This document shows positions 35,054 through 42,557 of a stretch of 64,000 bases of DNA, piece by piece. Origin of the DNA: Clostridiales bacterium Firm_14 (GTDB lineage: Bacteria; Bacillota; Clostridia; Saccharofermentanales; Saccharofermentanaceae); assembly GCA_001604135.1 (NCBI GenBank), contig LVAT01000010.1, forward strand, positions 62,001-126,000. The letters are read 5' to 3'. The notes beneath the pieces are model-generated. The model did not search any database, was not told the DNA's origin, and worked only from the letters and a program-made list of their open reading frames with translations. The position numbers and the translations under genes are program-made. Every line of letters begins with the position of its first letter. Position 1 is the first letter of the stretch.

Positions 35054-35140
35054 AAAAATTACCCCTTATTCGCGAGAGGCCTTCCACGCCTCTTAAGATA
35101 AAATTCCAAGCGAAATTATAATACAAATGAGACTTCCAAC

Positions 35141-35989
35141 TCAACAATTACCGGTATAGACGTATTCGAGCTTCTCAGATGCAATCTCAGCCAGCCTATA
35201 TACCTTTGATACATCAGTGGCGCGCACGTCGCTCATCTTATAGCGCGGGAAGAATCTCGAAATATGCAAAGGCACCTTATCACCGATCACATTGCCTGAT
35301 GAATCCTTAAGTTTACTTATCCAGCAGGAGAGCTCTATCATCTCTTCTTCAGTGTCGTTCATGCCTGGCACGATAAGTGTCGTAAGCTCAACATGGCAGC
35401 TCCTGACCGCCCTCTCAATGAAAGCCTTCGTAGTCTTCAGATCTCCCTTAAGAACCTCGCTGTAGGTCTTCTCAGAAAAGCTCTTAAGGTCGATATTCAT
35501 CGCATCGATATAAGGGATTATCTCTTCTAAGATCTCAAGTTCTGCCGTGCCGTTGGTTACGAGCACGTTCTTCATGCCCATGTCCTTCACGAGCTTTGCC
35601 GTATCACGGATGAACTCATATCCGATAAGCGGTTCGTTATAGGTAAACGCGACGCCGATGTTGCCCCGGTCAGCATATTTAAGAGCCAGATGGGCGAGCT
35701 GCTCCGGCGTTATCTCATCGTCAAATTCAGAGCCGTCGGACCTGGAGATATCGTAATTCTGGCAGAAAGGACAGAAGAGATTGCAGCCGTAACTTCCGAC
35801 CGACAGGATCTTCTTGCCGGGGCAGAATCGCGACAGCGGCTTCTTCTCAATTGGGTCTAAAGCGAGCGCTGTTATGCGGCCGTAGTTTGAAGCTGTAACA
35901 ACGCCGTCAATGCAGCTCCTTGCACCGCAGGCACCGGTCCTGCCTTCCGCAATATCACAATGTCTGAAGCATACTTTGCAAACAGTCAT
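35141..35989 (-). CDS. amrS: AmmeMemoRadiSam system radical SAM enzyme, 282 aa
   Basis: The radical SAM motif is C-N-L-F-C-P-F-C (CxxxCxxC) at about residues 69-76, preceded by an N-terminal Cys-rich segment CKVCFRHCDIAEGRTGACGA, as in PflA-like activases of this group. FTYNEPLIGYEFIRDTAKLV and VTNGTAELE are further core motifs. This family (TIGR04337-type) is always found with AMMECR1 and MEMO-like proteins, and that is the case here: the fused partner ends 1 nt before this ATG. The substrate is not established in this organism; the [4Fe-4S]/SAM chemistry is inferred from family. Confidence 0.92.
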   Translation of the reverse strand: MTVCKVCFRHCDIAEGRTGACGARSCIDGVVTASNYGRITALALDPIEKKPLSRFCPGKKILSVGSYGCNLFCPFCQNYDISRSDGSEFDDEITPEQLAHLALKYADRGNIGVAFTYNEPLIGYEFIRDTAKLVKDMGMKNVLVTNGTAELEILEEIIPYIDAMNIDLKSFSEKTYSEVLKGDLKTTKAFIERAVRSCHVELTTLIVPGMNDTEEEMIELSCWISKLKDSSGNVIGDKVPLHISRFFPRYKMSDVRATDVSKVYRLAEIASEKLEYVYTGNC

Positions 35990-35990
35990 G

Positions 35991-37382
35991 TTACTTGTAC
36001 CGTACGACTTCGAATCTCTGCAGGTGGTAGTTATCGGTGGGCTTTATGCCGCCCTTTCTCATTGCGATGCTGATCTGGTCAGCGACTGTATCAACGCCCT
36101 CTAAGTCAGGGAGCAGCAGACCCTTCTTCGCGCCGCACGAGACGATCACGCCGTAGCGCTTAACATCCAGTTCGTCAGGACCTGATATGTCTTCAGGCTT
36201 GCCCAGGATATCGACGTTGATCTCCAAGAGCTCTAATTCGTCTTCTCTTACCATGTCGAATCTCGGGTCTCTTGATACTGCGCTTACAGCGTTGCAGATG
36301 ATCTCTTCGGCGATGAATTTCTGAACGGGCGCGATAGTTCCTATGCAGCCTCTGAGCATGCCGCCCTTATGGACTGACACAAAGCACCCCGCGCGGTCTT
36401 TTGAAGCTTCGGGAGGCATCTCTGAGACAAGCTCAGATGGAAGGTCATTCGGGTATTTGAGCCACTTTCTTGTCCTTACGTATTTGTCTATCGTGGCCCT
36501 CGCAAGCTTAACGTATGGAGTTGAATCTGAAGACTTTATCTCGTCTGCCATGACCTTCAGGATGCACCGATCTTCATTCTTTTCGAGCGGCTCGAAAATA
36601 CCGATCCCGTAGCCTACTCCGGTGACATCCTGGTGCGACAAGACTTCTGATCTGACGTTATATCCGTCAAACGTGCCGGCCATTATGCAGAACGACCTGT
36701 GGCCGCATTCGGCTGCTTTGTCCAGGAGGTCTTCATCAAAATGGAGCATGCCGTAGAAGTCGGCTTTGGAAGCAGCCTCCATTATCTTCTCATCGTAAAC
36801 CGGGCCCTTGGGATCGAACCCGTAGGGACCGTAATCTTTGAGCTTGTGGGAGAGGTCGCCGCTTGCGACGATGACCGTATTGCGGCCAAGTTCTTCAGCG
36901 ACCTTTCTGATATAGATGCCCAGCTTGTAGTGGTCAGTCAGAGGCAGGCCGGAAAGGCCTATCCTTATTATCTTTCCGCCCTGATAACACTTTCTGATAA
37001 AGTAGAGCGGGACCATCGTTCCATGGTCTAATGCCTTATCTTTCTCGCCCTGAAAACCGCCCGGGAAACCGGCGTCCCAAAGCATGTCGACGAGCCTTCC
37101 CGCGAACTCTTCATCGTACTTCTCATCGAACTTTACCTGCGGAGCGCCGAACCTTCCGAAGTCACCCGAAGCGCCTTTGCCGGGAGATATATGGAAATAG
37201 TCGGCGTACATGACCGAGTGCGGACTTAAAATGACGATAGTGTCGGGCGCGATCCTGCTGATCTCAGAAGCCACGCGTTCGTAAGCTTCGGTGGTTGGGA
37301 CGATCTCCGATTCACCGCCTCTTCCGACCGCAGGAACTATAAGCGGCGGATGCGGTACCATGTATGCAGCTTTAATTCCCAT
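35991..37382 (-). CDS. AmmeMemoRadiSam protein: extradiol-dioxygenase-like (MEMO-type) domain fused to AMMECR1 domain, 463 aa
   Basis: The start at 37382 has GAGG 8 nt upstream; a GTG at 37391 overlaps it. Residues about 1-265 form a class III extradiol dioxygenase/MEMO-like domain (YMVPHPPLIVPAVGRGGESE with the H-P-H-P metal motif, LSPHSVMYADYF, IVASGDLSHKLKDYGPYGFD). Residues about 285-463 are an AMMECR1 domain with its hallmark LRGCIGTIAPVQ and SRDPRFDMV. The two parts exist as separate proteins in some species; a fusion is common in Clostridia. It is followed by amrS with a 1-nt gap. Together the pair is thought to modify a small molecule or protein by radical chemistry, with unknown substrate. 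Confidence 0.9.
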   Translation of the reverse strand: MGIKAAYMVPHPPLIVPAVGRGGESEIVPTTEAYERVASEISRIAPDTIVILSPHSVMYADYFHISPGKGASGDFGRFGAPQVKFDEKYDEEFAGRLVDMLWDAGFPGGFQGEKDKALDHGTMVPLYFIRKCYQGGKIIRIGLSGLPLTDHYKLGIYIRKVAEELGRNTVIVASGDLSHKLKDYGPYGFDPKGPVYDEKIMEAASKADFYGMLHFDEDLLDKAAECGHRSFCIMAGTFDGYNVRSEVLSHQDVTGVGYGIGIFEPLEKNEDRCILKVMADEIKSSDSTPYVKLARATIDKYVRTRKWLKYPNDLPSELVSEMPPEASKDRAGCFVSVHKGGMLRGCIGTIAPVQKFIAEEIICNAVSAVSRDPRFDMVREDELELLEINVDILGKPEDISGPDELDVKRYGVIVSCGAKKGLLLPDLEGVDTVADQISIAMRKGGIKPTDNYHLQRFEVVRYK

Positions 37383-37406
37383 AACAGTCACCTCGTTAAC
37401 TGATGC

Positions 37407-38156
37407 TTATAACTCTTCTAATACCGTCACGTTGTAATATGCGTTGTTGTAATCGTCGTTATCAAAATCATTTACGAATTCCGTTGAGACTCTGAATGTC
37501 TTTCCGTTAAATGTGTGGAGCTTCGCGCTTCCCTTAAAAACGAGTCCCTGGCCGCCGTAGAAGACCATCTGGTCAATGACCTGCTTATAGTCTTCGAGCT
37601 TGTCTTCAGGAACCTTGCTTATGCCGTAATCGGGCCTGCCGAATTCGGCCATGCCTCTTGTGTGGATCCAGTACCCGTCCTCTTCCTTGGAGAACATGAT
37701 GAGCACGTGATTCTGGGCATTAACTTCCTTGCCGAAGAACCTGTCATTCCATTCCTTGGGTGAATAAAGAGAGAATGTCTGGATGTCGAATATTCCTTTC
37801 GCGCCCTTATCGAAAAAGGCCTGGCCCATGCCAATGACGTTTCTCATGTAATCAAGCGTGCTGTCATCGGCCATCTCGCCCCTCATGATGACTACCTTGT
37901 CGCAAGCCCTGCATGTTTCATACAGATCGCTGTCAGCACGCTTCAGAACCTTTCCCATCTCGCCGCCGATAAGTCCGTCAATGTAATCCGAGTGTTCCGG
38001 GCGCGTCAGCGAGATAGCGTCCAGACCTTCGGGAATGGCATCAACATTATGTTTTTCTCTTGATATCTCAAGCTCGTCTCCTGATACACCGAATACAACA
38101 TAGAACAAATAAGGCTTGTAGCCGATGTCTTCGTAGTACTGTCTCTCGTTACTCAT
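37407..38156 (-). CDS. Uncharacterised protein, 249 aa (DUF4261-like possible)
   Basis: No signal peptide or membrane helix is visible. The protein contains VIDQMVFYGGQGLVFKGSAK and a segment MFSKEEDGYWIHTRGMAEFG followed by R-P-D, which resembles the C-terminal half of DUF4261-type proteins (W-x-H-T-x-G-x-x-x-F-G-x-P-D). That link is tentative. GAGGTAAT precedes the ATG. Its start lies 9 nt downstream of the 127-aa gene, so the two form a small operon that ends before the AmmeMemoRadiSam genes in the same direction. Confidence 0.7.
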   Translation of the reverse strand: MSNERQYYEDIGYKPYLFYVVFGVSGDELEISREKHNVDAIPEGLDAISLTRPEHSDYIDGLIGGEMGKVLKRADSDLYETCRACDKVVIMRGEMADDSTLDYMRNVIGMGQAFFDKGAKGIFDIQTFSLYSPKEWNDRFFGKEVNAQNHVLIMFSKEEDGYWIHTRGMAEFGRPDYGISKVPEDKLEDYKQVIDQMVFYGGQGLVFKGSAKLHTFNGKTFRVSTEFVNDFDNDDYNNAYYNVTVLEEL

Positions 38157-38165
38157 AAAATTACC

Positions 38166-38549
38166 TCATACCATCTTTCCGTCTTCGACTTTTACTGCTA
38201 TCTGCCAATCGTCCTCATAGACGATAGTGCCGACAAAATTAGTATAGACCACATCATAAGGCTTGCCGTATTTATCTAAAAGCGCAATAGCAGGCTCAAG
38301 CTTCTTTACCATGTGCTCAGTGTTTTCGCATTTGAAAAATGTAATGACTGTCTCGTGATTTTTGCAGGGCTCAGGTTCCGGAAGGTTTTCCTTAAACCAG
38401 TCATCGATAGATATGAAGAGCTGTTCTTCTTCAGGCGTCATCTTCTTATCTCTTATGAGATTCCAGCAAAGGCTGAATATGCCCTTTGGATACTTCGTGA
38501 TGTAAGAATCCTCTCTGCCCTGGATGCGCATGTACTTGTAGTCTGCCAT
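38166..38549 (-). CDS. Uncharacterised small protein, 127 aa
   Basis: A soluble protein starting MADYKYMRIQGREDSYITKY with an N-terminal beta strand pair and a helix-rich middle (TPEEEQLFISIDDWFKENLP). The C-terminal half reads VVYTNFVGTIVYEDDWQIAV. I recognise no family. GGAGAAGG precedes the ATG. It is the first gene of a two-gene unit with the 249-aa protein. The neighbouring terminator at 38572-38597 separates it from the sugar-permease operon. Confidence 0.7.
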   Translation of the reverse strand: MADYKYMRIQGREDSYITKYPKGIFSLCWNLIRDKKMTPEEEQLFISIDDWFKENLPEPEPCKNHETVITFFKCENTEHMVKKLEPAIALLDKYGKPYDVVYTNFVGTIVYEDDWQIAVKVEDGKMV

Positions 38550-38571
38550 GTTTCCTTCTCCCCAATAAAAA

Positions 38572-38597
38572 ATCCTGCCTGAAAATCCAGACAGGAT
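38572..38597 (-). terminator. Intrinsic terminator of the sugar-permease operon
   Basis: On the minus strand ATCCTGTCTG and CAGGCAGGAT form a stem with a 6-nt loop, followed by T6. It lies 26 nt past the stop of the MalG-like gene. Confidence 0.9.
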
Positions 38598-38622
38598 AAT
38601 TATATCATTTGTTATCAGGCGG

Positions 38623-39471
38623 TTATGCCTTGACGCTTCCTAACGCGATACCTTCGACAATGTGCTTTGAGAGGAACGCATAAAGGATAATGGGCGGAAG
38701 CAGCATAAGGAGACCTGCGCCCTGTATACTTCCCGTGAGAGGAAGCGTTTTGATGTTTTTACTGTTGTCGATGAGAATGATCCTCGGAACCCATTCATCT
38801 GTCCAGCTCGCAACAAAGCAGAAGATTGTCTGCGTAGCGATGGCCGGCTTCATGAGCGGCAGCATGATCTGGTTGAAGATCCTGAATTCACCTGCGCCGT
38901 CAATTCTTGCTGACTCTACGATCTCTCTGGAGAATGTTGCCTTCAGGTACATTCTGATGAAGAATACCGTCATAGGTGTAGCGAGGGCCGGGATAATGAG
39001 CATTGCAAGATTATTGATCAGATGGTACTTATAACACATCTGGACAAAACCGATCGATGCTACGGTACTGGGGATCATCATGGCAACAATAATAAATTTC
39101 TCGAATGCTGCTCTTAACTTCCACTCATAAGCAGTGATCGCATATGCAGTAAGCGCAGAAAAATACATATTCAGCAGAGTGCTGGTGCAGGTAACGAGCA
39201 TTGAATTCCTGAAGCCGATGAAGTCTGCTTTTGTAAACAACTTTCCGAACTCTTTCAAGGTAATCATGTGCTCACGCGGAGTGATGACCAGCTGGGTATT
39301 GTCTCCGGCGCCGTGAACCAGTTTTACCTCTTCTCCGAATGTCTGTTTGAGCATGTAATAAAGCGGCGTAAGGATCATGATCGTCAGCAGGATAGAGACA
39401 ACGTAGGTTGTTATCTTAAGGGCAATCGTTCTTTTCTTATCTTCAGATAATGTCAGTTCATTATTACTCAT
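38623..39471 (-). CDS. Carbohydrate ABC transporter permease, MalG type, 282 aa
   Basis: Six membrane helices are readable, with the type I permease EAA loop in ESARIDGAGEFRIFNQIMLP (E-A/S-A-x-x-D-G-A-x-x-x-x-x-x-x-x-x-x-P) near residues 190-209 that docks on the ATPase. The N-terminal helix (TYVVSILLTIMILTPLYYML) is typical of CUT1 MalG proteins. GGGGGATAATT precedes the ATG. It follows the MalF-type gene by 11 nt. No solute-binding protein or ATPase lies in the operon, so it presumably shares a MsmX-like ATPase and a binding protein encoded elsewhere. Confidence 0.92.
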   Translation of the reverse strand: MSNNELTLSEDKKRTIALKITTYVVSILLTIMILTPLYYMLKQTFGEEVKLVHGAGDNTQLVITPREHMITLKEFGKLFTKADFIGFRNSMLVTCTSTLLNMYFSALTAYAITAYEWKLRAAFEKFIIVAMMIPSTVASIGFVQMCYKYHLINNLAMLIIPALATPMTVFFIRMYLKATFSREIVESARIDGAGEFRIFNQIMLPLMKPAIATQTIFCFVASWTDEWVPRIILIDNSKNIKTLPLTGSIQGAGLLMLLPPIILYAFLSKHIVEGIALGSVKA

Positions 39472-39482
39472 AATTATCCCCC

Positions 39483-40472
39483 TCAGATGCTCCTTGCGAG
39501 CTCTCTCTCTTTTTCTCTGTTGAGCTTCTTCAATCTGGCTTCATCCTTATCCCTGAGGAACAGGAAGTAAATGATCCCGGACATGAGAATGTAGATCGCA
39601 AGTAAGACAAGGCTCGCTGCAGATGCCCTGTCATAAGCATAAGATCCGGAGAACGCCTGTTTCTCCATATACATCATTAGCGTAAGATTCCTTCTGAATG
39701 TATCAAAAGGTCCGAACAGGGACGGAATATCATACATGCCGATACCGTCAACGACTGAAACAACGGTAATGAAGAACAGCATCGGACGCATCGAAGGGAG
39801 CGTAACCTTAAAGAACGTCTGGGCTCTGTTCGCGCCGTCAATCTCCGCTGCTTCAAATACCTCGACTGGAATACCCGTAATGCCTGCAACCGCATAGATA
39901 AATGTAATGCCGAAGTGCATGAAGATGGTTGCAAGTATTATTACGAACTGCACCGATGTGAGGAACTCCAGGTCCTTCTCCTTAAATCCGAATCCGTTCA
40001 TCATTAATGCAGCCATGGTATATCCGGAACCCTGGAAGACAACTGAAATGATCTGGTCCAAAACAGCGTAGCCTAATGTCGATCCGGCAACGAGCTTGGG
40101 GAAGAAGAAAGCGGTCTTCCAAAGGAATCTTCCCTTGATCTTCATTCTTCTGTCCGTCATCATTGCCGCCAGCCAGAATGCCAGAAGCCATTCCGGGATA
40201 GTTGAAGCCAGGAAGAAGACTATCGTATTCTTGAAGGCATCCCAAAAAGATTTAGCAGTAAAAACCTCTTTGAAATTCTGATACCAGGGCTTGCCGATCG
40301 TAGTGAGTAATTCCGGATTGGTATTTCCTGCGTGCTTCAGGTAACAGAATGCGTAATAAATCGTGCTGGCCATAGGCCAAAAACTGAATATCAAGAATAC
40401 AACGACAAACGGGATTACAAAGATATATCCCCATTTGGTGTAATGCCTCTCAAGGTGATTCCTTCTGCTCAT
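39483..40472 (-). CDS. Carbohydrate ABC transporter permease, MalF/UgpA type, 329 aa
   Basis: ATG at 40472 follows GGGGG at 6 nt spacing, better than the in-frame ATG at 40493. Six to seven helices are present; the EAA motif is EAAEIDGANRAQTFFKVTLP near residues 228-247. The N-terminal YIFVIPFVVVFLIFSFWPMA is characteristic of the MalF class. A -10 (TATAAT) lies at about 40509 on the minus strand, so this is the operon head. With the MalG-type partner it would form the membrane channel for an oligosaccharide importer; the substrate is unknown. Confidence 0.92.
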   Translation of the reverse strand: MSRRNHLERHYTKWGYIFVIPFVVVFLIFSFWPMASTIYYAFCYLKHAGNTNPELLTTIGKPWYQNFKEVFTAKSFWDAFKNTIVFFLASTIPEWLLAFWLAAMMTDRRMKIKGRFLWKTAFFFPKLVAGSTLGYAVLDQIISVVFQGSGYTMAALMMNGFGFKEKDLEFLTSVQFVIILATIFMHFGITFIYAVAGITGIPVEVFEAAEIDGANRAQTFFKVTLPSMRPMLFFITVVSVVDGIGMYDIPSLFGPFDTFRRNLTLMMYMEKQAFSGSYAYDRASAASLVLLAIYILMSGIIYFLFLRDKDEARLKKLNREKERELARSI

Positions 40473-40552
40473 ATTACCCCCACACACAACCATGTCAGTC
40501 GTTTAATTATATCATTACACTTGGAAGTAATAGAACCTACTAATAATATTAA

Positions 40553-41143
40553 TTAAACTAACTGCCTGATTACTGCATCGTAATCGCCCATGAATCGGAA
40601 CGTGCTCATGCCGGCCATCTTGGCACCTGATATGTTGTCTTCCCTGTCATCAACAAAGAAGCATTCTTCAGCCTTCAGGCCGTACTTTTCGAGGAAAACC
40701 TTAAATATCTCTACATCGGGCTTGAGCATGCGGTAGTCTGCAGATACGAATACGCCGTCGAAAAAGTCTAATGGCAGGAACTTGGGGAAATACTTATAGA
40801 ACAGGTCGCTCGCATTCGAGAGCACATAGACCTTATAACCCTTTGCTTTTAATGTCTCGCAGAATTCTTTCGCGCCCTTGATGGGGTCCATGCAGATATC
40901 CCATTTATCGGCGCAGTCTTTCAGTGCCTTATGGTATCTCCCGGGTACTCTCTGCTTTACCAGGTCATAACGTTCCTTGTCCTTGATGTCTCCGCGGTCG
41001 CCCATCTGCCATTCAGGTCCGTCGAAAAGTTCTTTCCTTATGACAGCCTTCTCCTCTTCAGAAGAGCAGAATTGGTCCAATACGAATTCAGGTCTGAAGT
41101 CCAGGAGGACATTTCCCATGTCCAGCACAACGTTTTTGATCAT
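40553..41143 (-). CDS. HAD-superfamily hydrolase, 196 aa
   Basis: HAD motif I is D8-M-G-N-V-L (VVLDMGNVLLDFRP); DxG instead of DxD at the second position is seen in the YihX/epoxide-hydrolase-like HAD group. Motif II is VYVLSNASD, motif III the Lys in YRMLKPDVEIF, and motif IV FVDDREDN. A cap domain lies between residues about 17 and 85. This matches alpha-D-glucose-1-phosphate phosphatase-like or dehalogenase-like enzymes; the substrate cannot be told. The ribosome-binding site is weak (GGTATC). It lies 79 nt upstream of the MalF gene and may be independent. Confidence 0.88.
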   Translation of the reverse strand: MIKNVVLDMGNVLLDFRPEFVLDQFCSSEEEKAVIRKELFDGPEWQMGDRGDIKDKERYDLVKQRVPGRYHKALKDCADKWDICMDPIKGAKEFCETLKAKGYKVYVLSNASDLFYKYFPKFLPLDFFDGVFVSADYRMLKPDVEIFKVFLEKYGLKAEECFFVDDREDNISGAKMAGMSTFRFMGDYDAVIRQLV

Positions 41144-41216
41144 CTTAAGATACCCGCGCCAAAAGTTTTACATATATATATCACAGAGGCGCGATAAATT
41201 AACACTCCGGCATGGT

Positions 41217-42017
41217 TTATTTTTGTGGCAGATTAGGCCTTATATAACAGATCACGCTGTTGTCGTGCCTGCTGTATGTTTTTCCTTCCAAAAGCTTGAA
41301 TTCATGCTGCTTTGCGACGCCTCCGAACCACTCGTAAGGCTTGTCATCTTCTGTCTTCCCTTCCACTATCTCCAAAGCGCCCTGACGGATGCATCTCATG
41401 AGAGAGATGTCGTCAAAGCCCGTCGAGTGACCGTGAAGGATGAAGTCAGCCTTATCTTCCAGGAACATTAATCTGTCCAGATTCTTAATGTACTCTTCGA
41501 TCGTGGAACACCCGTCCAGCATCATCCAGAGGTGATGGTTTATGGCATCTCCGGCAAAGAGGATCCTCTCTTCCTTAAGAAGGATCACAATGCTGCCCGG
41601 AGTGTGACCGGGAAGCTCATAAACTTCCAGTGTCTTGCTGCCCAGGTCAAACACATCGCCCTCTTTTACGGGCTTAAAAGGAGGCATGCTGACGCCATGC
41701 TTCTCGAACTCCGCTATTGCCTCCGGCGACTTTATGAAAATATCAGCTAGCTCGAGATCTCTGGAATTCATATATGCTTCATCGAAATATGCATTCCCCA
41801 GGATGTGGTCGCCGTGACCGTGCGTGTTGATGACCATAATGGGCTTGTCGGTAAAGCTCCTTATAAAGCTCTTGATGTCGTTAAATCCGATCATCGTATC
41901 GATGACGCATACCTTGTCATCGCCTTCCACGACATATCCCGTAGCTTCGTGGCCCTCATCCATAAGATGAAGCCAGGGCTTAAGCTCAGTAATGAATAAT
42001 TCAGGTCTCTCTTCCAT
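41217..42017 (-). CDS. Metallo-beta-lactamase-fold hydrolase, 266 aa
   Basis: The start at 42017 (MEERPELFITELKPWLHLMD) has GGGGG 7 nt upstream. The zinc-binding motif is H-x-H-x-D-H in NTHGHGDHILGN, with further His in ELPGHTPGSIVIL and ILHGHSTGFDDI, and the Asp in LFAGDAINH. This is the complete ligand set for a two-metal hydrolase of the glyoxalase II/MBL superfamily. Substrate unknown; beta-lactam resistance is not implied. The promoter region to the divergent lipoprotein gene includes a -10 TATAAT near 42060 (minus). Confidence 0.9.
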   Translation of the reverse strand: MEERPELFITELKPWLHLMDEGHEATGYVVEGDDKVCVIDTMIGFNDIKSFIRSFTDKPIMVINTHGHGDHILGNAYFDEAYMNSRDLELADIFIKSPEAIAEFEKHGVSMPPFKPVKEGDVFDLGSKTLEVYELPGHTPGSIVILLKEERILFAGDAINHHLWMMLDGCSTIEEYIKNLDRLMFLEDKADFILHGHSTGFDDISLMRCIRQGALEIVEGKTEDDKPYEWFGGVAKQHEFKLLEGKTYSRHDNSVICYIRPNLPQK

Positions 42018-42063
42018 ATTGTCCCCCATAAATATGCATTTATTTTAATCAGGAGTATTATAA

Positions 42064-42077
42064 CACCGGACCCGGTG
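42064..42077. promoter_or_regulatory. 14-bp palindrome in divergent promoter region
   Basis: CACCGG-AC-CCGGTG is perfectly symmetrical and lies between the metallo-hydrolase (minus) and lipoprotein (plus) genes, close to the probable -10 of the minus transcript. It could be an operator. No cognate regulator is recognised nearby. Confidence 0.4.
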
Positions 42078-42137
42078 CAACATTTTGGCTTTCTTGTCTG
42101 TTTATAGGACAGAATGCAAAACACGGAGGACATGAAA

Positions 42138-42515
42138 ATGAAGATCACACAGTCCAGGGATTATAAGAAGCCCCTTTACGCAATAGGCATTGCAGCAGCT
42201 CTTTCGGCAATTGCAGTTACCGGTTGCGGCGCAGATAAGCCCGTCGAATACGCAGGCGACATCCAGCCCATGACAGAAACAACCGACGAGGTAGAACTCG
42301 CAGGAAAAGAGACGGTCAATACAAAGGAAACATCATTCCTGTATTCCAAGCCTGACGGTGACGAAGTAGTTCTCGCAGGCGAGACCACAATAGAATATGC
42401 CGGTGACGTAACAGAATACACCGATGAGACCGAGCCTGTTAATACCCGTCAGAGCGCCGAGCCGGTAACTCTCGACGGCGGCGTTGAATTCGCCGATCCC
42501 GGTCAGGAGAATTGA
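42138..42515 (+). CDS. Small lipoprotein with five [VI]-x-[YL]-[AD]-G motifs, 125 aa
   Basis: The ATG at 42138 (MKITQSRDYKKPLYAIGIAA) is 8 nt after GGAGG; the ATG at 42132 is only 2 nt away. A lipoprotein signal peptide ends AVTGC (Cys30). The mature part is acidic, Thr/Glu-rich and probably unstructured, with five similar motifs: VEYAGD, VELAGK, VVLAGE, IEYAGD and VTLDGG, separated by Thr/Glu stretches. It ends only 39 nt before a radical SAM/SPASM gene in the same direction. The repeated motif and the neighbour suggest a maturation substrate, but that is inference; it may simply be a surface protein with a linker. Confidence 0.8.
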   Translation: MKITQSRDYKKPLYAIGIAAALSAIAVTGCGADKPVEYAGDIQPMTETTDEVELAGKETVNTKETSFLYSKPDGDEVVLAGETTIEYAGDVTEYTDETEPVNTRQSAEPVTLDGGVEFADPGQEN

Positions 42516-42542
42516 ACCGGATATATGACCCGATAAATCAGT

Positions 42543-42557
42543 TATAATGACCTTATG
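42543..42557 (+). promoter_or_regulatory. Candidate leaderless start: TATAAT 6 nt before ATG
   Basis: TATAAT at 42543-42548 is followed by GACCTT and then the ATG at 42555, so the expected transcription start coincides with the first base of the start codon. No Shine-Dalgarno sequence is present. A good -35 is not seen. See the matching arrangements at 45860 and 54104. Confidence 0.5.

Noticed and set aside
41217-42017. Quorum-quenching lactonase or beta-lactamase
   Set aside because: The metal ligands only show the MBL fold; nothing in sequence or context points to a lactone or lactam substrate.
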